In this document: piece by piece, positions 8,947 through 17,581 of the stretch
Layout: the number at the start of each line of letters is the position of its first letter
Position numbering within the stretch: position 1 is the first letter of the stretch
Assembly: GCA_020632995.1 (NCBI GenBank)
Contig: JACKEN010000005.1
Coordinates: 186,001 to 250,000 of the forward strand
DNA from: Deltaproteobacteria bacterium
GTDB lineage: Bacteria > Myxococcota > Kuafuiibacteriia > Kuafuiibacteriales > Kuafuiibacteriaceae
Length of the DNA stretch: 64,000 nucleotides
Direction of reading: 5' to 3'
Made by a program: the position numbers and the translations under genes
The notes under the pieces: model-generated
The model's database searches: none
What the model was told of the DNA's origin: nothing
What the model saw: only the letters and a program-made list of their open reading frames with translations

Positions 8947-9981
8947 ATGACGGTGCTGCATGTTCCTGAGCGACCCGTATTCGACACCGCGGTGACGCGG
9001 CTGTTCGGCATCGAGTACCCGATCATCCAGGGCGCGATGGCCTGGCTGAGCGAGGCGCGCCTGGTGGCGTCGGTGTCCAACGAGGGTGGGCTGGGCGTCC
9101 TCGGCGCCTCGATCATGAGCGTGGAGGACTTCGAGGCCCAGGTGGTCGAGACCAAGCGGCTCACCGACCGGCCCTTCGGCGTGAACTTCCCGCTCGTCCT
9201 GGGCGACTACCACCAGCACCTCGAGATGTGCCTCGACCACGGGGTCAGGATCATCTGCATGTCCGCGGGCTCCCCCAAGGTGCTCACCCCGCGCATCAAG
9301 GCGGCCGGCGCCCTGTGCGTGCACGTGGTGCCGAACCTCAAGCTGGCCCAGAGCGCGATCAAGGCGGGCGTCGACGCCATCGTGCTCGAGAGCTACGAGG
9401 CGGGCGGCCACGTCAACGTGGACGGCATCTCCTCCATCACCAACATCCCGATGGTGGCGCGGCACATCGACGTGCCCCTCATCGCGGCGGGCGGCATCGT
9501 GGACGGCGCGGGGATGGCGGCGGCGATGTGCCTCGGGGCCGACGGCATCCAGATGGGCACGCGCTTCCTGGCCACGGCCGAGAGCAACGCGCCCGAGCTC
9601 TACCAGAAGCTCCTGTTGGAGGCGGGGGAGAGCGACGTGCCCGTCCACTCCCGCAAGTTCCACCCCGGCCGCGCCCTCAAGACGCCGGTGATCGAGAACG
9701 TCCTGAAGATGGAGGCGGAGGACCGCCCGATCGAGGAGGTCCGCGCCTTCATTGGCCGCGGCCGCGCCAAGAAGGCGGCCCACGACGCGAACCTCGAGGA
9801 GGGCATCTTCTACGCCGGCTCCGGCGCCGCGCTCCTGGAGGACGTGGTGACGGTGCGCGAGCTCTTCGACGAGATCCTGGCCCAGTACCGCGAGGTGGTG
9901 GGCCGCGCCTCGGGCCTGATGCGCCCGCGGGGCAGCGCCGAGCGCGCCAACGGCGCGGTGCGGGCAGCCCACGAAGGGTGA
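8947..9981 (+). CDS. FMN-dependent enoyl-ACP reductase / nitronate monooxygenase family (FabK-like)
   Basis: This 344-residue TIM-barrel flavoprotein belongs to the 2-nitropropane dioxygenase / FabK family. The start ATG follows a purine-rich ribosome binding site (GAGGGAGGGG, ending 3 bases upstream). Family hallmarks are the opening 'RLFGIEYPIIQGAMAWLS', the glycine-rich 'ASVSNEGGLGVLGA', 'ESYEAGGHVNVDG' and the flavin-phosphate loop 'LIAAGGIVDGAGMAAAMCLG'. Either it reduces trans-2-enoyl-ACP (FabK activity) or it oxidises nitronates. Coupling to the FabH-like gene favours the lipid role, but this is inferred from context. The gene ends directly in front of a GC-rich tandem repeat and a convergent reductase gene. 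Confidence 0.82.
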   Translation: MTVLHVPERPVFDTAVTRLFGIEYPIIQGAMAWLSEARLVASVSNEGGLGVLGASIMSVEDFEAQVVETKRLTDRPFGVNFPLVLGDYHQHLEMCLDHGVRIICMSAGSPKVLTPRIKAAGALCVHVVPNLKLAQSAIKAGVDAIVLESYEAGGHVNVDGISSITNIPMVARHIDVPLIAAGGIVDGAGMAAAMCLGADGIQMGTRFLATAESNAPELYQKLLLEAGESDVPVHSRKFHPGRALKTPVIENVLKMEAEDRPIEEVRAFIGRGRAKKAAHDANLEEGIFYAGSGAALLEDVVTVRELFDEILAQYREVVGRASGLMRPRGSAERANGAVRAAHEG

Positions 9982-10199
9982 CCTGGGGGCCCGGGCCGGC
10001 GGAGCCGTCCCACCCCTCTCCGCCGGGCTTCGCCCGGCTGCGCGCTTCGCTTGCGTTCCTGGGGGCCCGGGCCGGCGGAGCCGTCCCACCCCTCTCCGCC
10101 GCTTCGCCCGGCTGCGCTTCGCTTGCGTTCCTGGGGGCCCAGGCGCTTGCGCAGTCCACCCCCTCTTCGCCCGGCTGCGCGCTTCGCTTGCGCAGTCTA
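9982..10199. repeat. Short GC-rich tandem repeat between convergent genes
   Basis: Two near-identical units of 76 bases (9982-10057) and 72 bases (10058-10129) and a third, degenerate unit (10130 to about 10199) follow each other directly. Each unit opens with CCTGGGGGCCC and ends with a CTTCGCCCGGCTGCGC-like part and CTTCGCTTGCG. Units contain small self-complementary pieces such as CGGGC-TTC-GCCCG that could form hairpins. The array fills the space between the ends of two convergent genes and its last bases overlap the 3' end of the reductase gene. It might help end transcription from both sides; no long T-run is visible. Confidence 0.85.
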
Positions 10200-10934
10200 T
10201 CTTGCGCCGCCGTCCAGCCCGATGACCTGGCCGGTCAGGTAGCCGGCCTCCTGTGACGCGAGGAACGCCACCAGCGCGGCCACCTCGGCCGCGTCACCCG
10301 CGCGGCGCATCGGTACGGTGGCGAGGGCCCGGCTCTGGATCTGCTCGGGGAGCCGCTCGAAGGCCCCGGCCGCGATGAAGCCCGGGTTGATCACGTTGCT
10401 GGTGACGCCGGCGCGCGCGTACTCCTGGGCCACGGTGGCGGAGAGGCCGGTGAGGGCGGCCTTGGCGGTCGCGTAGGCTACGCGCCCGGCCTCGCCCCGG
10501 GCGGCGAGGGAGCCGATGAAGATCACCCGGCCGAAGCCCGCCGCCACCATGTCGGGGAGGCAGGCGCGGGTGACGAGGAACGCGCTCACGAGGTTCGTGC
10601 TGATGTCCTCGGCGAACTCCGCCGGGGGGACCTCGTGGGTCTTCTGCGGGGTGCGGCCGCCGCGGAACGCGTTGTTCACGAGCACCACCGGGGGGCCGAG
10701 GGTGTCGCGCACCTCATCGAGGGCGCGGGCCACCGCCTCCGCCTGCCCGATGTCCGCTCGCACCGCCACCGCCGCGTGGCCCTCCGCGCGCAGGCCGCTG
10801 ACCGCCGCCTGCGCCGCCGCGTCGTCCGAGCGGTAGACCAGGCCCACCGCCAGGCCCCGTGCGGCCAGCGCCCGCGCGATCCCCAGGCCGAGGCCGCGGG
10901 TTCCACCGGTGATCAGGGCGACGGTCCGCTCCAC
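10197..10934 (-). CDS. SDR-family oxidoreductase (FabG-like 3-oxoacyl-ACP reductase)
   Basis: This 245-residue short-chain dehydrogenase/reductase has the NAD(P)-binding motif 'TGGTRGLGLG' near the N-terminus, the 'VNNAF' version of the NNAG motif, a catalytic Ser in 'IFIGSLAARG', and the active-site 'YATAK' Tyr/Lys pair. The C-terminal 'YLTGQVIGLDGG' is typical of FabG-type enzymes, which reduce 3-oxoacyl-ACP with NADPH. The exact substrate cannot be read from sequence, since many SDRs of this type act on other alcohols or ketones. The gene is convergent with the FabH/FabK pair across the tandem repeat, so a shared lipid pathway is possible but they are not in one operon. Confidence 0.85.
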   Translation of the reverse strand: MERTVALITGGTRGLGLGIARALAARGLAVGLVYRSDDAAAQAAVSGLRAEGHAAVAVRADIGQAEAVARALDEVRDTLGPPVVLVNNAFRGGRTPQKTHEVPPAEFAEDISTNLVSAFLVTRACLPDMVAAGFGRVIFIGSLAARGEAGRVAYATAKAALTGLSATVAQEYARAGVTSNVINPGFIAAGAFERLPEQIQSRALATVPMRRAGDAAEVAALVAFLASQEAGYLTGQVIGLDGGAR

Positions 10935-11011
10935 CGGCCCATCAAGGTCGGGACCGCGGGGCGGGTCAAGGGGGTTGCGGGCACCGGCGGCCGGCGGGTA
11001 CCGGTGGCGTG

Positions 11012-12505
11012 ATGTCGGTCAGGCGTACGCGGACGGCGGTGGCGGCGGCAGCGCTCGGCGCGCTGTGGGCGGGCTGCGCCGGGATCTGGCCCTCCGCCCA
11101 CGGGACCGCGGTGGATTCGTCGCCGGTGGGGGCCGCGGGCTGCCCCGAGGTCTCCAGCAGGCGGGCGTCCCTGGTGGGCGTGCCCTTCACCCTGCGCTCG
11201 GCGGTGGAGGACGCGGCGGCGTCGGGCCTGGTGCTGGTGCGTTACGCGCGCGCCGGCTGCGGGGCGGAGCTCGAGGTGATCAGCGGCTGCCGGCTGCGGG
11301 GCCGCTACGCGTGGAGCGCCAAGCCCACCGCGCGGCAGGTCGTCTTGCGCACCGGACCCGAGCTCGTCTCCCGCCTCACCCTCGCGAGCGGGGCGCTGGA
11401 GCGGCGGCTCCACGCGCAGGGTGGCCTGCGGGTCGAGGAGCAGGTGGTCGGCCGCTGGGTGGCGCCCCGGGGCCTGCGGCGGGACCGCGCGGCCCTCGAG
11501 GGCACCGACTGTGAGCGCGCGACCCACGTCCTGACCGCGGTGGAGCTCGGGGGCTACGTGGTGGTGGAGGGCCCGCCGGTGGCGCTGGACGCGGCGAAGG
11601 AGCTCTTCGTGCACCACGCGACCCCGCCCCTGGTCGAGGTGAGCCGCGCAGGGGACGTCGACGCGTGCAGCCGGCCCGACGAGGCCCGCGGGCGCCCCAA
11701 GGGCTGCTCGCACGCGCTGGCGGTGCGGCTGTCGCCGATCGTCGATCGCGGCCCGGTGGAGGCGCCGTTGGCCCAGGCGGTGCAGATCCCGGCCGGGACC
11801 TTCCTGATGGGCATGGACGGCGGGGCGGACGACGAGGGGCCCCGACACGTGGCGCGCCTCGACGCGTTCACCATCGACCGGGCCGAGGTCACCGCCCGAG
11901 AGTACGCAGGCTGCGTTGCAGCGGGCGGCTGCAAGCCCGCCGGCGAGGGCCCGCGCTGCACCCGCGACAAGCTCGACCAGGCCGAGCACCCCATCAACTG
12001 CGTGACGTTCGATGACGCCGAGGCCTACTGCAAGTGGGCTGGCAAGCGCCTGCCCACCGAGGCGGAGTGGGAGCGCGCCGCTCGCGGCACCAACGGCCGC
12101 GCCTTCCCTTGGGGTGAGGCGTGGCCGCCGCCCGACGGGGCGGGCAACCTCAGCGACGCCACCGCCGCCGCGCTCCTGCAAGGTTGGGCCATCGTGCCCG
12201 GCCTCGTGGACGGCTTCCCGACCACCGCGCCGGTGGGGTCCTTCGCTGGCCCCGCGTCGGCGGAGGGGCTCGTCGACGTGGTGGGTAACGTGCGGGAGTG
12301 GACGGCGGATCGGTACGATCCCAAGGCCTACCGCGCGAAGGATCGCACCAACCCGAAGGGCCCCACGCGGGGCGCGGGTCGGGTGGTGCGCGGCTCCTCC
12401 TTCGGTGACGCGCGCCCAGAGCAGGTCCGGCTCACCCGCCGCGCGGTCTACCTCGAGGCGACCCGCAGCCAGCACATCGGCTTTCGCTGCGCGGTAGGGG
12501 GCTGA
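11012..12505 (+). CDS. Putative lipoprotein with FGE/SUMF1-like domain
   Basis: The 497-residue product starts at ATG 11012 (a GTG lies immediately before it) with an export signal ending near 'LWAGC', a weak lipobox. About 240 residues of an unrecognised domain are followed by a formylglycine-generating-enzyme (sulfatase-modifying factor) fold from 'VQIPAGTFLMGMDGG' to the end. This fold includes 'GKRLPTEAEWERAARG', 'VVGNVREWTADRYDPKAYR' and the terminal 'HIGFRCAVGG'. In true enzymes a Cys pair in the 'RGGSW' region activates oxygen; here the matching stretch reads 'RGSSFGDARPEQVRLTRRAV' with no Cys. Sulfatase activation is therefore unlikely, and a binding role at the cell surface fits better. 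The stop lies 4 bases from that of a convergent gene. Confidence 0.82.
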   Translation: MSVRRTRTAVAAAALGALWAGCAGIWPSAHGTAVDSSPVGAAGCPEVSSRRASLVGVPFTLRSAVEDAAASGLVLVRYARAGCGAELEVISGCRLRGRYAWSAKPTARQVVLRTGPELVSRLTLASGALERRLHAQGGLRVEEQVVGRWVAPRGLRRDRAALEGTDCERATHVLTAVELGGYVVVEGPPVALDAAKELFVHHATPPLVEVSRAGDVDACSRPDEARGRPKGCSHALAVRLSPIVDRGPVEAPLAQAVQIPAGTFLMGMDGGADDEGPRHVARLDAFTIDRAEVTAREYAGCVAAGGCKPAGEGPRCTRDKLDQAEHPINCVTFDDAEAYCKWAGKRLPTEAEWERAARGTNGRAFPWGEAWPPPDGAGNLSDATAAALLQGWAIVPGLVDGFPTTAPVGSFAGPASAEGLVDVVGNVREWTADRYDPKAYRAKDRTNPKGPTRGAGRVVRGSSFGDARPEQVRLTRRAVYLEATRSQHIGFRCAVGG

Positions 12506-12520
12506 GCCTTCAGGGCTCGG
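12502..12520. terminator. Possible small bidirectional hairpin at converging gene ends
   Basis: GAGCC (12504-12508), a five-base loop and GGCTC (12514-12518) form a short stem spanning the stop codons of the two converging genes; one wobble pair and one more pair may extend it. There is no T-run, so terminator activity is only a guess. Confidence 0.25.
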
Positions 12521-13115
12521 GCGGGTGCGGGTGGTGGCGGCGGTAGGCCAGCACCGCCTGGTAGGTCGCCCAGTAGCCCAGCGCGCCAGCGACCACCCCG
12601 ACCACGATGCTGCCCACCCAGAGCTCCGCCCCCATCGCCACGAACGCGTCCATCGCCGCGCTCCAGAACTCGGCGTTGAACAGGCGCTGGTGGAGCGGGA
12701 GGTCGGCCCCGGGCAGGCTGATCACCTTCTCGATGAGCGCGCGCCCCGCGCCGCTGGCGTCGGTGTCGCCCTGCATGAGAAACCGACCGATGCGCCAGTT
12801 CCCGTAGAAGAGGGGCACCGCGGTGATGGGGTTGGAGAGCCAGACCGGGAGGATGCCCGAGATCTTGTTGGCGCCGAGGAGGGCGGCCAGCGCCACGTAC
12901 ACCACCATCTGGATGCCTATCGTGGGGGTGGCACCCACCAAGAAGCCCAGGAACACGCCGAACGCGATGCGGTGGGGGGTGTCGTCGAGGTGCAGGATGT
13001 TGTGCACCACGAGGTGGCGCACCTTCGCCCAGGGCCCGCGGGGGACGACTGGGGTCGCCCCAGGGACCGCGAGATCGCCCGTGGGGGCGGGAGGGGTGGG
13101 CTCGACCTGCGCCAT
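12510..13115 (-). CDS. DUF2062 membrane protein
   Basis: This 201-residue protein matches the DUF2062 family, small inner-membrane proteins of unknown function. After a Pro-rich cytoplasmic leader it has 'HRIAFGVFLGFLVGATPTIG', the family signature, then further hydrophobic segments including 'LWVGSIVVGVVAGALGYWAT' near the C-terminus. I chose the ATG at 13115 ('MAQVEPTPP') over an in-frame TTG at 13175 because a promoter-like sequence occupies 13131-13157 and the ATG directly follows a GAGG. It converges with the FGE-like lipoprotein gene. DUF2062 proteins are often found near glycosyltransferases, but none is seen here. Confidence 0.8.
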   Translation of the reverse strand: MAQVEPTPPAPTGDLAVPGATPVVPRGPWAKVRHLVVHNILHLDDTPHRIAFGVFLGFLVGATPTIGIQMVVYVALAALLGANKISGILPVWLSNPITAVPLFYGNWRIGRFLMQGDTDASGAGRALIEKVISLPGADLPLHQRLFNAEFWSAAMDAFVAMGAELWVGSIVVGVVAGALGYWATYQAVLAYRRHHPHPPEP

Positions 13116-13130
13116 CCTCGGAATGCCGTG

Positions 13131-13157
13131 GGTATAATGCCCGTTCGGAGCTTTCAA
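13131..13157 (-). promoter_or_regulatory. Possible sigma-70-type promoter for the DUF2062 gene
   Basis: On the minus strand, TTGAAA (13157-13152) and TATACC (13136-13131) are separated by 15 bases, resembling -35 and -10 elements with a short spacer. Transcription would begin just upstream of the ATG at 13115. The plus strand has TATAAT at 13133-13138 but no good -35 partner. Confidence 0.3.
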
Positions 13158-13386
13158 CAGCCAACTCCACCCCAAGAACGGCCCCCTGCCTCGTTTTGCT
13201 CCCGTGCCACGAGACTGCCCCGGAGTCGCCGTGGGAGGGCCTCCGACGCAAGCGCACCTGCCCGGAGGTATTCACGTATTCGAGAAGAGCGCCAGCACTC
13301 TCGAACAACATGTGTGCGCTGCCGCACGCTTGCCTGGCGCCGGTGTGCTAGCATCCGGACCTCTCAGAGCGGGAGGAGTGGAAACG

Positions 13387-15111
13387 ATGTCCGCCGAGTG
13401 CACTGTGATTCCCCTGAGGAGTGATGAGAGCGAGGGCGTGTCGGTCGATCGCTTCGGGCCACCCGACCCGCACATCAACCTGCGCATCGTGTGGGGGTTG
13501 GGTCGCTGGGTCGCGGAGCAACGCGGCGCAGAGGTGTTGGCTCGCGTGGCGGCAGCCGCGGATATCTCCCCTGATCAGCTCGACGGGCGAAACCACTGGG
13601 TCTCCTATGATCGCCTAGAGGCCTTCCTCGCGGAATGTCGCGCGCTCATGGCCTCGGACGACGAGTTCGAGGACGCGTGCATCTATCGGATGTCGGAGGC
13701 CTACGGGCCGTTCCGGTTCGCGCTTTGGGCGGTGACGCCGCGCCTCATGTACAAGCAGGCGGTACGGACCATGCACATGGTCTCGTCGATCTGCACGGTG
13801 GAGCTGGTGGCGGAGGGCGCCAACTTCATGCGGGTCAAGTACGTCCCGGACCGCCCCGAGAGCTACCTGATGAGCCTGTCGCGCTTCGCGCAGACCAGCG
13901 CCATCCCGACGCTGTGGGGGCTACCCAAGGCGCAGCTCACCGTGCACAGCCGCGACGACTGGGGCCGGAGCGAGTACGAGGTCAAGTGGCGGGTGAAGCT
14001 GAACTGGCTGCCCCCCCTGGCCGGCGCGACCCTGGGGGCGATCGTCACCGCGGTGGTGTACTTCGGGCTGCTCCCCTCGGGTCCGGTTGCCTGGGCGTTG
14101 CTCCCGGTGCTCGGGGCGGCGGTGGGGCACATCATGGATCTCCACCGTACCAACCGTCTCAACCGGAACTACGGGGAGTCCCAGAACGAGGCCCTACAGG
14201 AGCTCGCGTCCGCCGCGGTGGAGGCCCAGCGCGAGATCCTCGAGCTCGGTCGTCGTCAGGTGCAGTGGACCCACCTGGTGGAGGAGCAGCTCGCGGAGCG
14301 CACCGCTGGCCTCACGGACATGATCGAGAGCCTCGGGCGCCAGCAGGAGGACCGGCAAGATCGCTTGCGCGGGATGTCACACGACCTGCGGAGCCCGCTC
14401 CAGATCATCACCAGCGCGGTGGACATGCTCCACGCGCGGGGCGACTCGGAGCAGGAACGAGCGGAGTGCATCGGTGAGCTCGAGGGGGCGGTCACCAGCA
14501 TGCGCGTCCACCTCGACCAGCTCATGGGCGTGGTGGTGGCGGACGCGCGGATGGTCCGCCACACCCCGCAGAAGGTCGACGTCGCGGCGCTGACTACCGC
14601 GCTCCGGCAGCGCCTGAAGGCCTTCGTGTTCGATCAGGCGGTGCGGACCAGCGTCTTCAGCACTCGCGAGGCGCCCGATCACATCATGGTCGATCGGCTG
14701 GTGTTGGACCGCGTGCTCGACAACCTCCTCACCAACGCCGCGAAGTACACCGAGCGCGGCTCCATCCTGGTGGAGGTCGGCGGCACCCCGGGCTACCTCA
14801 CCATCAAGGTCTCGGACACCGGCCGCGGGATCGAGCGCGAGAAGATGGAGGCCATCTTCGTCCCCGAGGGCTCGGACGTGAAGGGGCGGGCGCCTCGGAG
14901 CTTCGGCCTCGGCTTGTCCATCGTCTTGCGCTTGATGGGCGAGATCGGTGGGCGCCTCGAGGTCATGTCTCGGGTGGGCCGCGGCACCACGTTCTGGGCC
15001 CACTTCCCGGTCAAGCCCACCGAGGCGCCGGTGGTGGCGTCGCGCAGCGGTGAGGGCGCCTACGCCGAGCTCCTCGAGCGCGTGGTCACGATCCGGAGAC
15101 CCACTCCATGA
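13387..15111 (+). CDS. Membrane-associated sensor histidine kinase
   Basis: The ATG at 13387 sits 8 bases after a strong GGAGGAG (13372-13378). The 574-residue protein has an N-terminal input domain (about 30-190) that I do not recognise with certainty, rich in conserved-looking aromatic and charged residues ('FRFALWAVTPRLMYKQAVR'). Two hydrophobic segments at about 205-250 and a long helical linker follow. The kinase core includes the H-box 'MSHDLRSPLQII' (His332), the N-box 'DNLLTNAAKY' (Asn446 and Asn450), the G1 box 'DTGRGI' and the G2 box 'FGLGLSIV'. It should autophosphorylate and pass phosphate to a response regulator, but none is encoded nearby. The stop overlaps the next start as ATGA, coupling the kinase to the thiamine-diphosphate enzyme gene. 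Confidence 0.88.
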   Translation: MSAECTVIPLRSDESEGVSVDRFGPPDPHINLRIVWGLGRWVAEQRGAEVLARVAAAADISPDQLDGRNHWVSYDRLEAFLAECRALMASDDEFEDACIYRMSEAYGPFRFALWAVTPRLMYKQAVRTMHMVSSICTVELVAEGANFMRVKYVPDRPESYLMSLSRFAQTSAIPTLWGLPKAQLTVHSRDDWGRSEYEVKWRVKLNWLPPLAGATLGAIVTAVVYFGLLPSGPVAWALLPVLGAAVGHIMDLHRTNRLNRNYGESQNEALQELASAAVEAQREILELGRRQVQWTHLVEEQLAERTAGLTDMIESLGRQQEDRQDRLRGMSHDLRSPLQIITSAVDMLHARGDSEQERAECIGELEGAVTSMRVHLDQLMGVVVADARMVRHTPQKVDVAALTTALRQRLKAFVFDQAVRTSVFSTREAPDHIMVDRLVLDRVLDNLLTNAAKYTERGSILVEVGGTPGYLTIKVSDTGRGIEREKMEAIFVPEGSDVKGRAPRSFGLGLSIVLRLMGEIGGRLEVMSRVGRGTTFWAHFPVKPTEAPVVASRSGEGAYAELLERVVTIRRPTP

Positions 15112-16862
15112 TCCAGCCCGCTCCGCGCGTCCCACCCGGGGTGCCTCGACCCCGGGTGGTGGACGTCTTCCTGCGCTATCTGGTCGCGGAGGAGGCGCGG
15201 GTGGTGTTCGGGATTCCGGGTGGGCTGCTCCACCCCTTCTTCGAGGCGGTGGAGGCCAGCCAGGATCTCCGGCTGATCGTCACCAAGCACGAGCAGGGCG
15301 CGGCGTTCATGGCCGACGGCTACGCCCGCGCCACTGGTCGCATCTCGGTCTGCGGCGGGACCTCGGGTCCGGGCGCCACGAACCTCCTCACCGGCGTCGC
15401 CTGCGCGTTCGCGGACGGCGTGCCCATGGTGGTGGTGACCGGGCAGGCGGCCAGCCACGCCCTCGGCAAGGGCGCGGCACAGGAGACGAACCGGGAAGAC
15501 ATGGACATCGTCGCGATGTTCCGGCCGGTGACGAAGTACAGCACCATGGTCACCTCGGCCGCCAGCGTGCCCCACCACCTCCGCCGGGCCCTCCGCCAGG
15601 CCCTCACCGGGCGCCCCGGGCCAGTCCACCTCAACATGCCGGTGGACCTGTGGGAGATGGAGCTCGACGGCGAGGACTGGTTCGACCCCGACACCTACCG
15701 CCCGCGCACGACCACCTTCGATCGCCTGGCGGTGAAGCAGGCGGTGGAGTTCCTGATGCACGCCGAGCACCCGGTGATCCTGGCCGGGGCGGGGCTCCGC
15801 TTCAGCGGCGCCACCGGGCCGCTGTTGTCGCTCGCCGAGATGCTCCCCGCCCGCGTGGCCACTACCCCCCGGGGCAAGGGCGTCTTCCCCGAGGACCACC
15901 CGCTCTCCATGGGGGTGCTCGGCTTCGCCGGTCACGACGACGCCCGCGAGGTCGTCCTCGGCCCCGAGACCGACGTGCTGCTCACGGTGGGGGCCTCGCT
16001 GAACGAGACCACCACCTTCAACTGGAGCCCGCAGATCCGCCCCTCGAAGGCCCTCTTGCAGCTCGACATCGACGCGGACCGCATCGGGCGCAACTACCCG
16101 GTCGACGTGGCCCTGGTCGGTGACGCGCAGGCCATCCTCGTCGAGCTCGCCTATCACATGCACCGCTCGCTCGGGGGGCGCGAGCCGCGCTCCCGCTGGA
16201 GCGTCGCCGAGCCCCTCAGTCGGGGGCACGAGCGCCACGACAGGCCTGAGCTCAGGACCTCCGATCGCGCCCCGGTCACGCCGCAGCGATGGCGCGCGGA
16301 CCTGCAAGAGGTCTTGCCTGACAACGCCATCGTGTTCTCCGACATCGGGGGGCACATGCTCTTCAATATCAATCACCTCATCATCGGCGGCCGGCAATCC
16401 TTCTTGCTCAACCTCGGCTTCGGCTCCATGGGGCACGGCACGGTGGCCCCGGTGGGGGCGGCCCTCGGCTCTACGAAGAGGCCCATCTTCGCCATCATCG
16501 GAGACGCCTGCTTCACCATGAACGGCCTCGAGCTCCTGACGGCCGTCGAGTACGACACACCCGTCATCTGGGTGGTGGAGAACAACAACATGCATGGGAT
16601 CACGTGGCACGGGAGCCAGCTCGTAGGGAGCCGCCGGCCCCTCGACTCGGTGCGCTATCGGCGCCCGCTGGACGTCGCGGGAATGGCCCGAGCCATGGGC
16701 CTGGCCGCGTGGACGGTGGACCGGCCGGGTCAGATCCAGTCGGTGATCCGGGAGGCGCTGTCGCTCGCGGGGCCCTCGGTGGTGGAGGTGCGCCCCGACG
16801 TCACCATCCCCCCACCGATCGGTGAGCGGGCGCAATCCATCGCGGGGTTCATCCGAAGATGA
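15108..16862 (+). CDS. Thiamine-diphosphate-dependent enzyme, acetolactate-synthase-like
   Basis: This 584-residue protein has the three-domain plan of acetohydroxyacid synthases and related decarboxylases. The catalytic Glu62 lies in 'KHEQGAAFMADGYARATG', the middle domain has 'PVILAGAGLRFSGA', and the cofactor-binding motif begins with Gly465-Asp466 in 'IIGDACFTMNGLELL' and ends with 'VVENNNMHG'. 'AQETNREDMDIVAMFRPVTK' resembles the matching acetolactate synthase stretch. No regulatory subunit gene is adjacent and the neighbours are not branched-chain amino acid genes. Sulfoacetaldehyde acetyltransferase, oxalyl-CoA decarboxylase or another 2-oxoacid carboligase are therefore all possible. 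Its start overlaps the kinase stop (ATGA) and its stop overlaps the next gene, so the four genes probably make one operon. Confidence 0.85.
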   Translation: MIQPAPRVPPGVPRPRVVDVFLRYLVAEEARVVFGIPGGLLHPFFEAVEASQDLRLIVTKHEQGAAFMADGYARATGRISVCGGTSGPGATNLLTGVACAFADGVPMVVVTGQAASHALGKGAAQETNREDMDIVAMFRPVTKYSTMVTSAASVPHHLRRALRQALTGRPGPVHLNMPVDLWEMELDGEDWFDPDTYRPRTTTFDRLAVKQAVEFLMHAEHPVILAGAGLRFSGATGPLLSLAEMLPARVATTPRGKGVFPEDHPLSMGVLGFAGHDDAREVVLGPETDVLLTVGASLNETTTFNWSPQIRPSKALLQLDIDADRIGRNYPVDVALVGDAQAILVELAYHMHRSLGGREPRSRWSVAEPLSRGHERHDRPELRTSDRAPVTPQRWRADLQEVLPDNAIVFSDIGGHMLFNINHLIIGGRQSFLLNLGFGSMGHGTVAPVGAALGSTKRPIFAIIGDACFTMNGLELLTAVEYDTPVIWVVENNNMHGITWHGSQLVGSRRPLDSVRYRRPLDVAGMARAMGLAAWTVDRPGQIQSVIREALSLAGPSVVEVRPDVTIPPPIGERAQSIAGFIRR

Positions 16863-17581
16863 GCGGGGAGCACGGCCCGGTCGAGGATGGTCCGTGGGCG
16901 GACAAGCTCCCTGCGCGGGCGGTGACCCCCACCGATCCGCCGCGTCTGTTCGGCTACGACGTCCACGAGGACCTGGCCCACCACTACCGCTTCTCAGAGG
17001 TCCTGTGGCTCGCGGCGACGCGGGAGCTGCCGGCGGACGGCGCAGCCGACGTGCTGGAGTGCGCGCTGACCTACCTCCTCCCGGTGTCGGTGGCGGAGGC
17101 GCCGGCGAACGCCGCGTCGGTGGCGCAGGCGTGCCAGAGCAGCCTGGCCTCGGTGGCCAGCGTGGGCGCCATCGCGCTGGCCCAACAGGGGCAGTGGGTC
17201 CTCGAGCGCCACGCGCCGCTGTGGCCGTGGCTGCGCGGCGAGGTGGAGGCGTTCCCGGAGGCGCTCCGCGGGGGACCGGACGAGGCCCCCGCGGTGCGGC
17301 GCTTTGCCTCCGCCCTGGCTCGGGTGAGCTACACCCACCGCATCTTCGAGTGCTCGCCCGGCCTCCACACCGCGGCGTTGGCGGTGCTCTTCGACCTGGG
17401 CTTTCGCGAGCCCGAGCAGCTCCTCACGCTGTGGATGTCGAGCAGGTTGCCTTGCGTTCTCGCCGAGGCCTTCGCGGGGGGGCGGGGGCGCCTCTACGAG
17501 TACCCGATGGACCTGCCGCACTTCGAGTACGTCGGTGGCGAGCGCCGGTCGACGGCCGAGGAGGGCAGCGATGGGCGGTGA
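16859..17581 (+). CDS. Short citrate-synthase-fold protein A, catalytic residues apparently lost
   Basis: The 240-residue protein starts inside the end of the upstream gene (ATGA overlap). It resembles citrate synthase / citryl-CoA lyase: 'LFGYDVHEDLAHHYRFSEV' matches the N-terminal 'YRGYxIxDLAxxxxFEEV' region, and 'FECSPGLHTAALAVLF' with the final 'HFEYVG' matches the C-terminal 'CSPNVDFYSGxV...EYVG' region. It is much shorter than a normal enzyme (about 370-430 residues) because the middle part with the HGGA and GFGH motifs is missing. The first catalytic His position reads 'AEAPANAAS' and the catalytic Asp position reads 'SPGLHT'. It is probably not an active synthase alone and may partner with protein B, whose start codon lies within its last 11 bases. 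Confidence 0.65.
   Translation: MSGEHGPVEDGPWADKLPARAVTPTDPPRLFGYDVHEDLAHHYRFSEVLWLAATRELPADGAADVLECALTYLLPVSVAEAPANAASVAQACQSSLASVASVGAIALAQQGQWVLERHAPLWPWLRGEVEAFPEALRGGPDEAPAVRRFASALARVSYTHRIFECSPGLHTAALAVLFDLGFREPEQLLTLWMSSRLPCVLAEAFAGGRGRLYEYPMDLPHFEYVGGERRSTAEEGSDGR

Noticed and set aside
13133..13138. TATAAT on the plus strand as promoter of the sensor kinase
   Set aside because: There is no -35-like partner at the right distance and the kinase start is 250 bases downstream.
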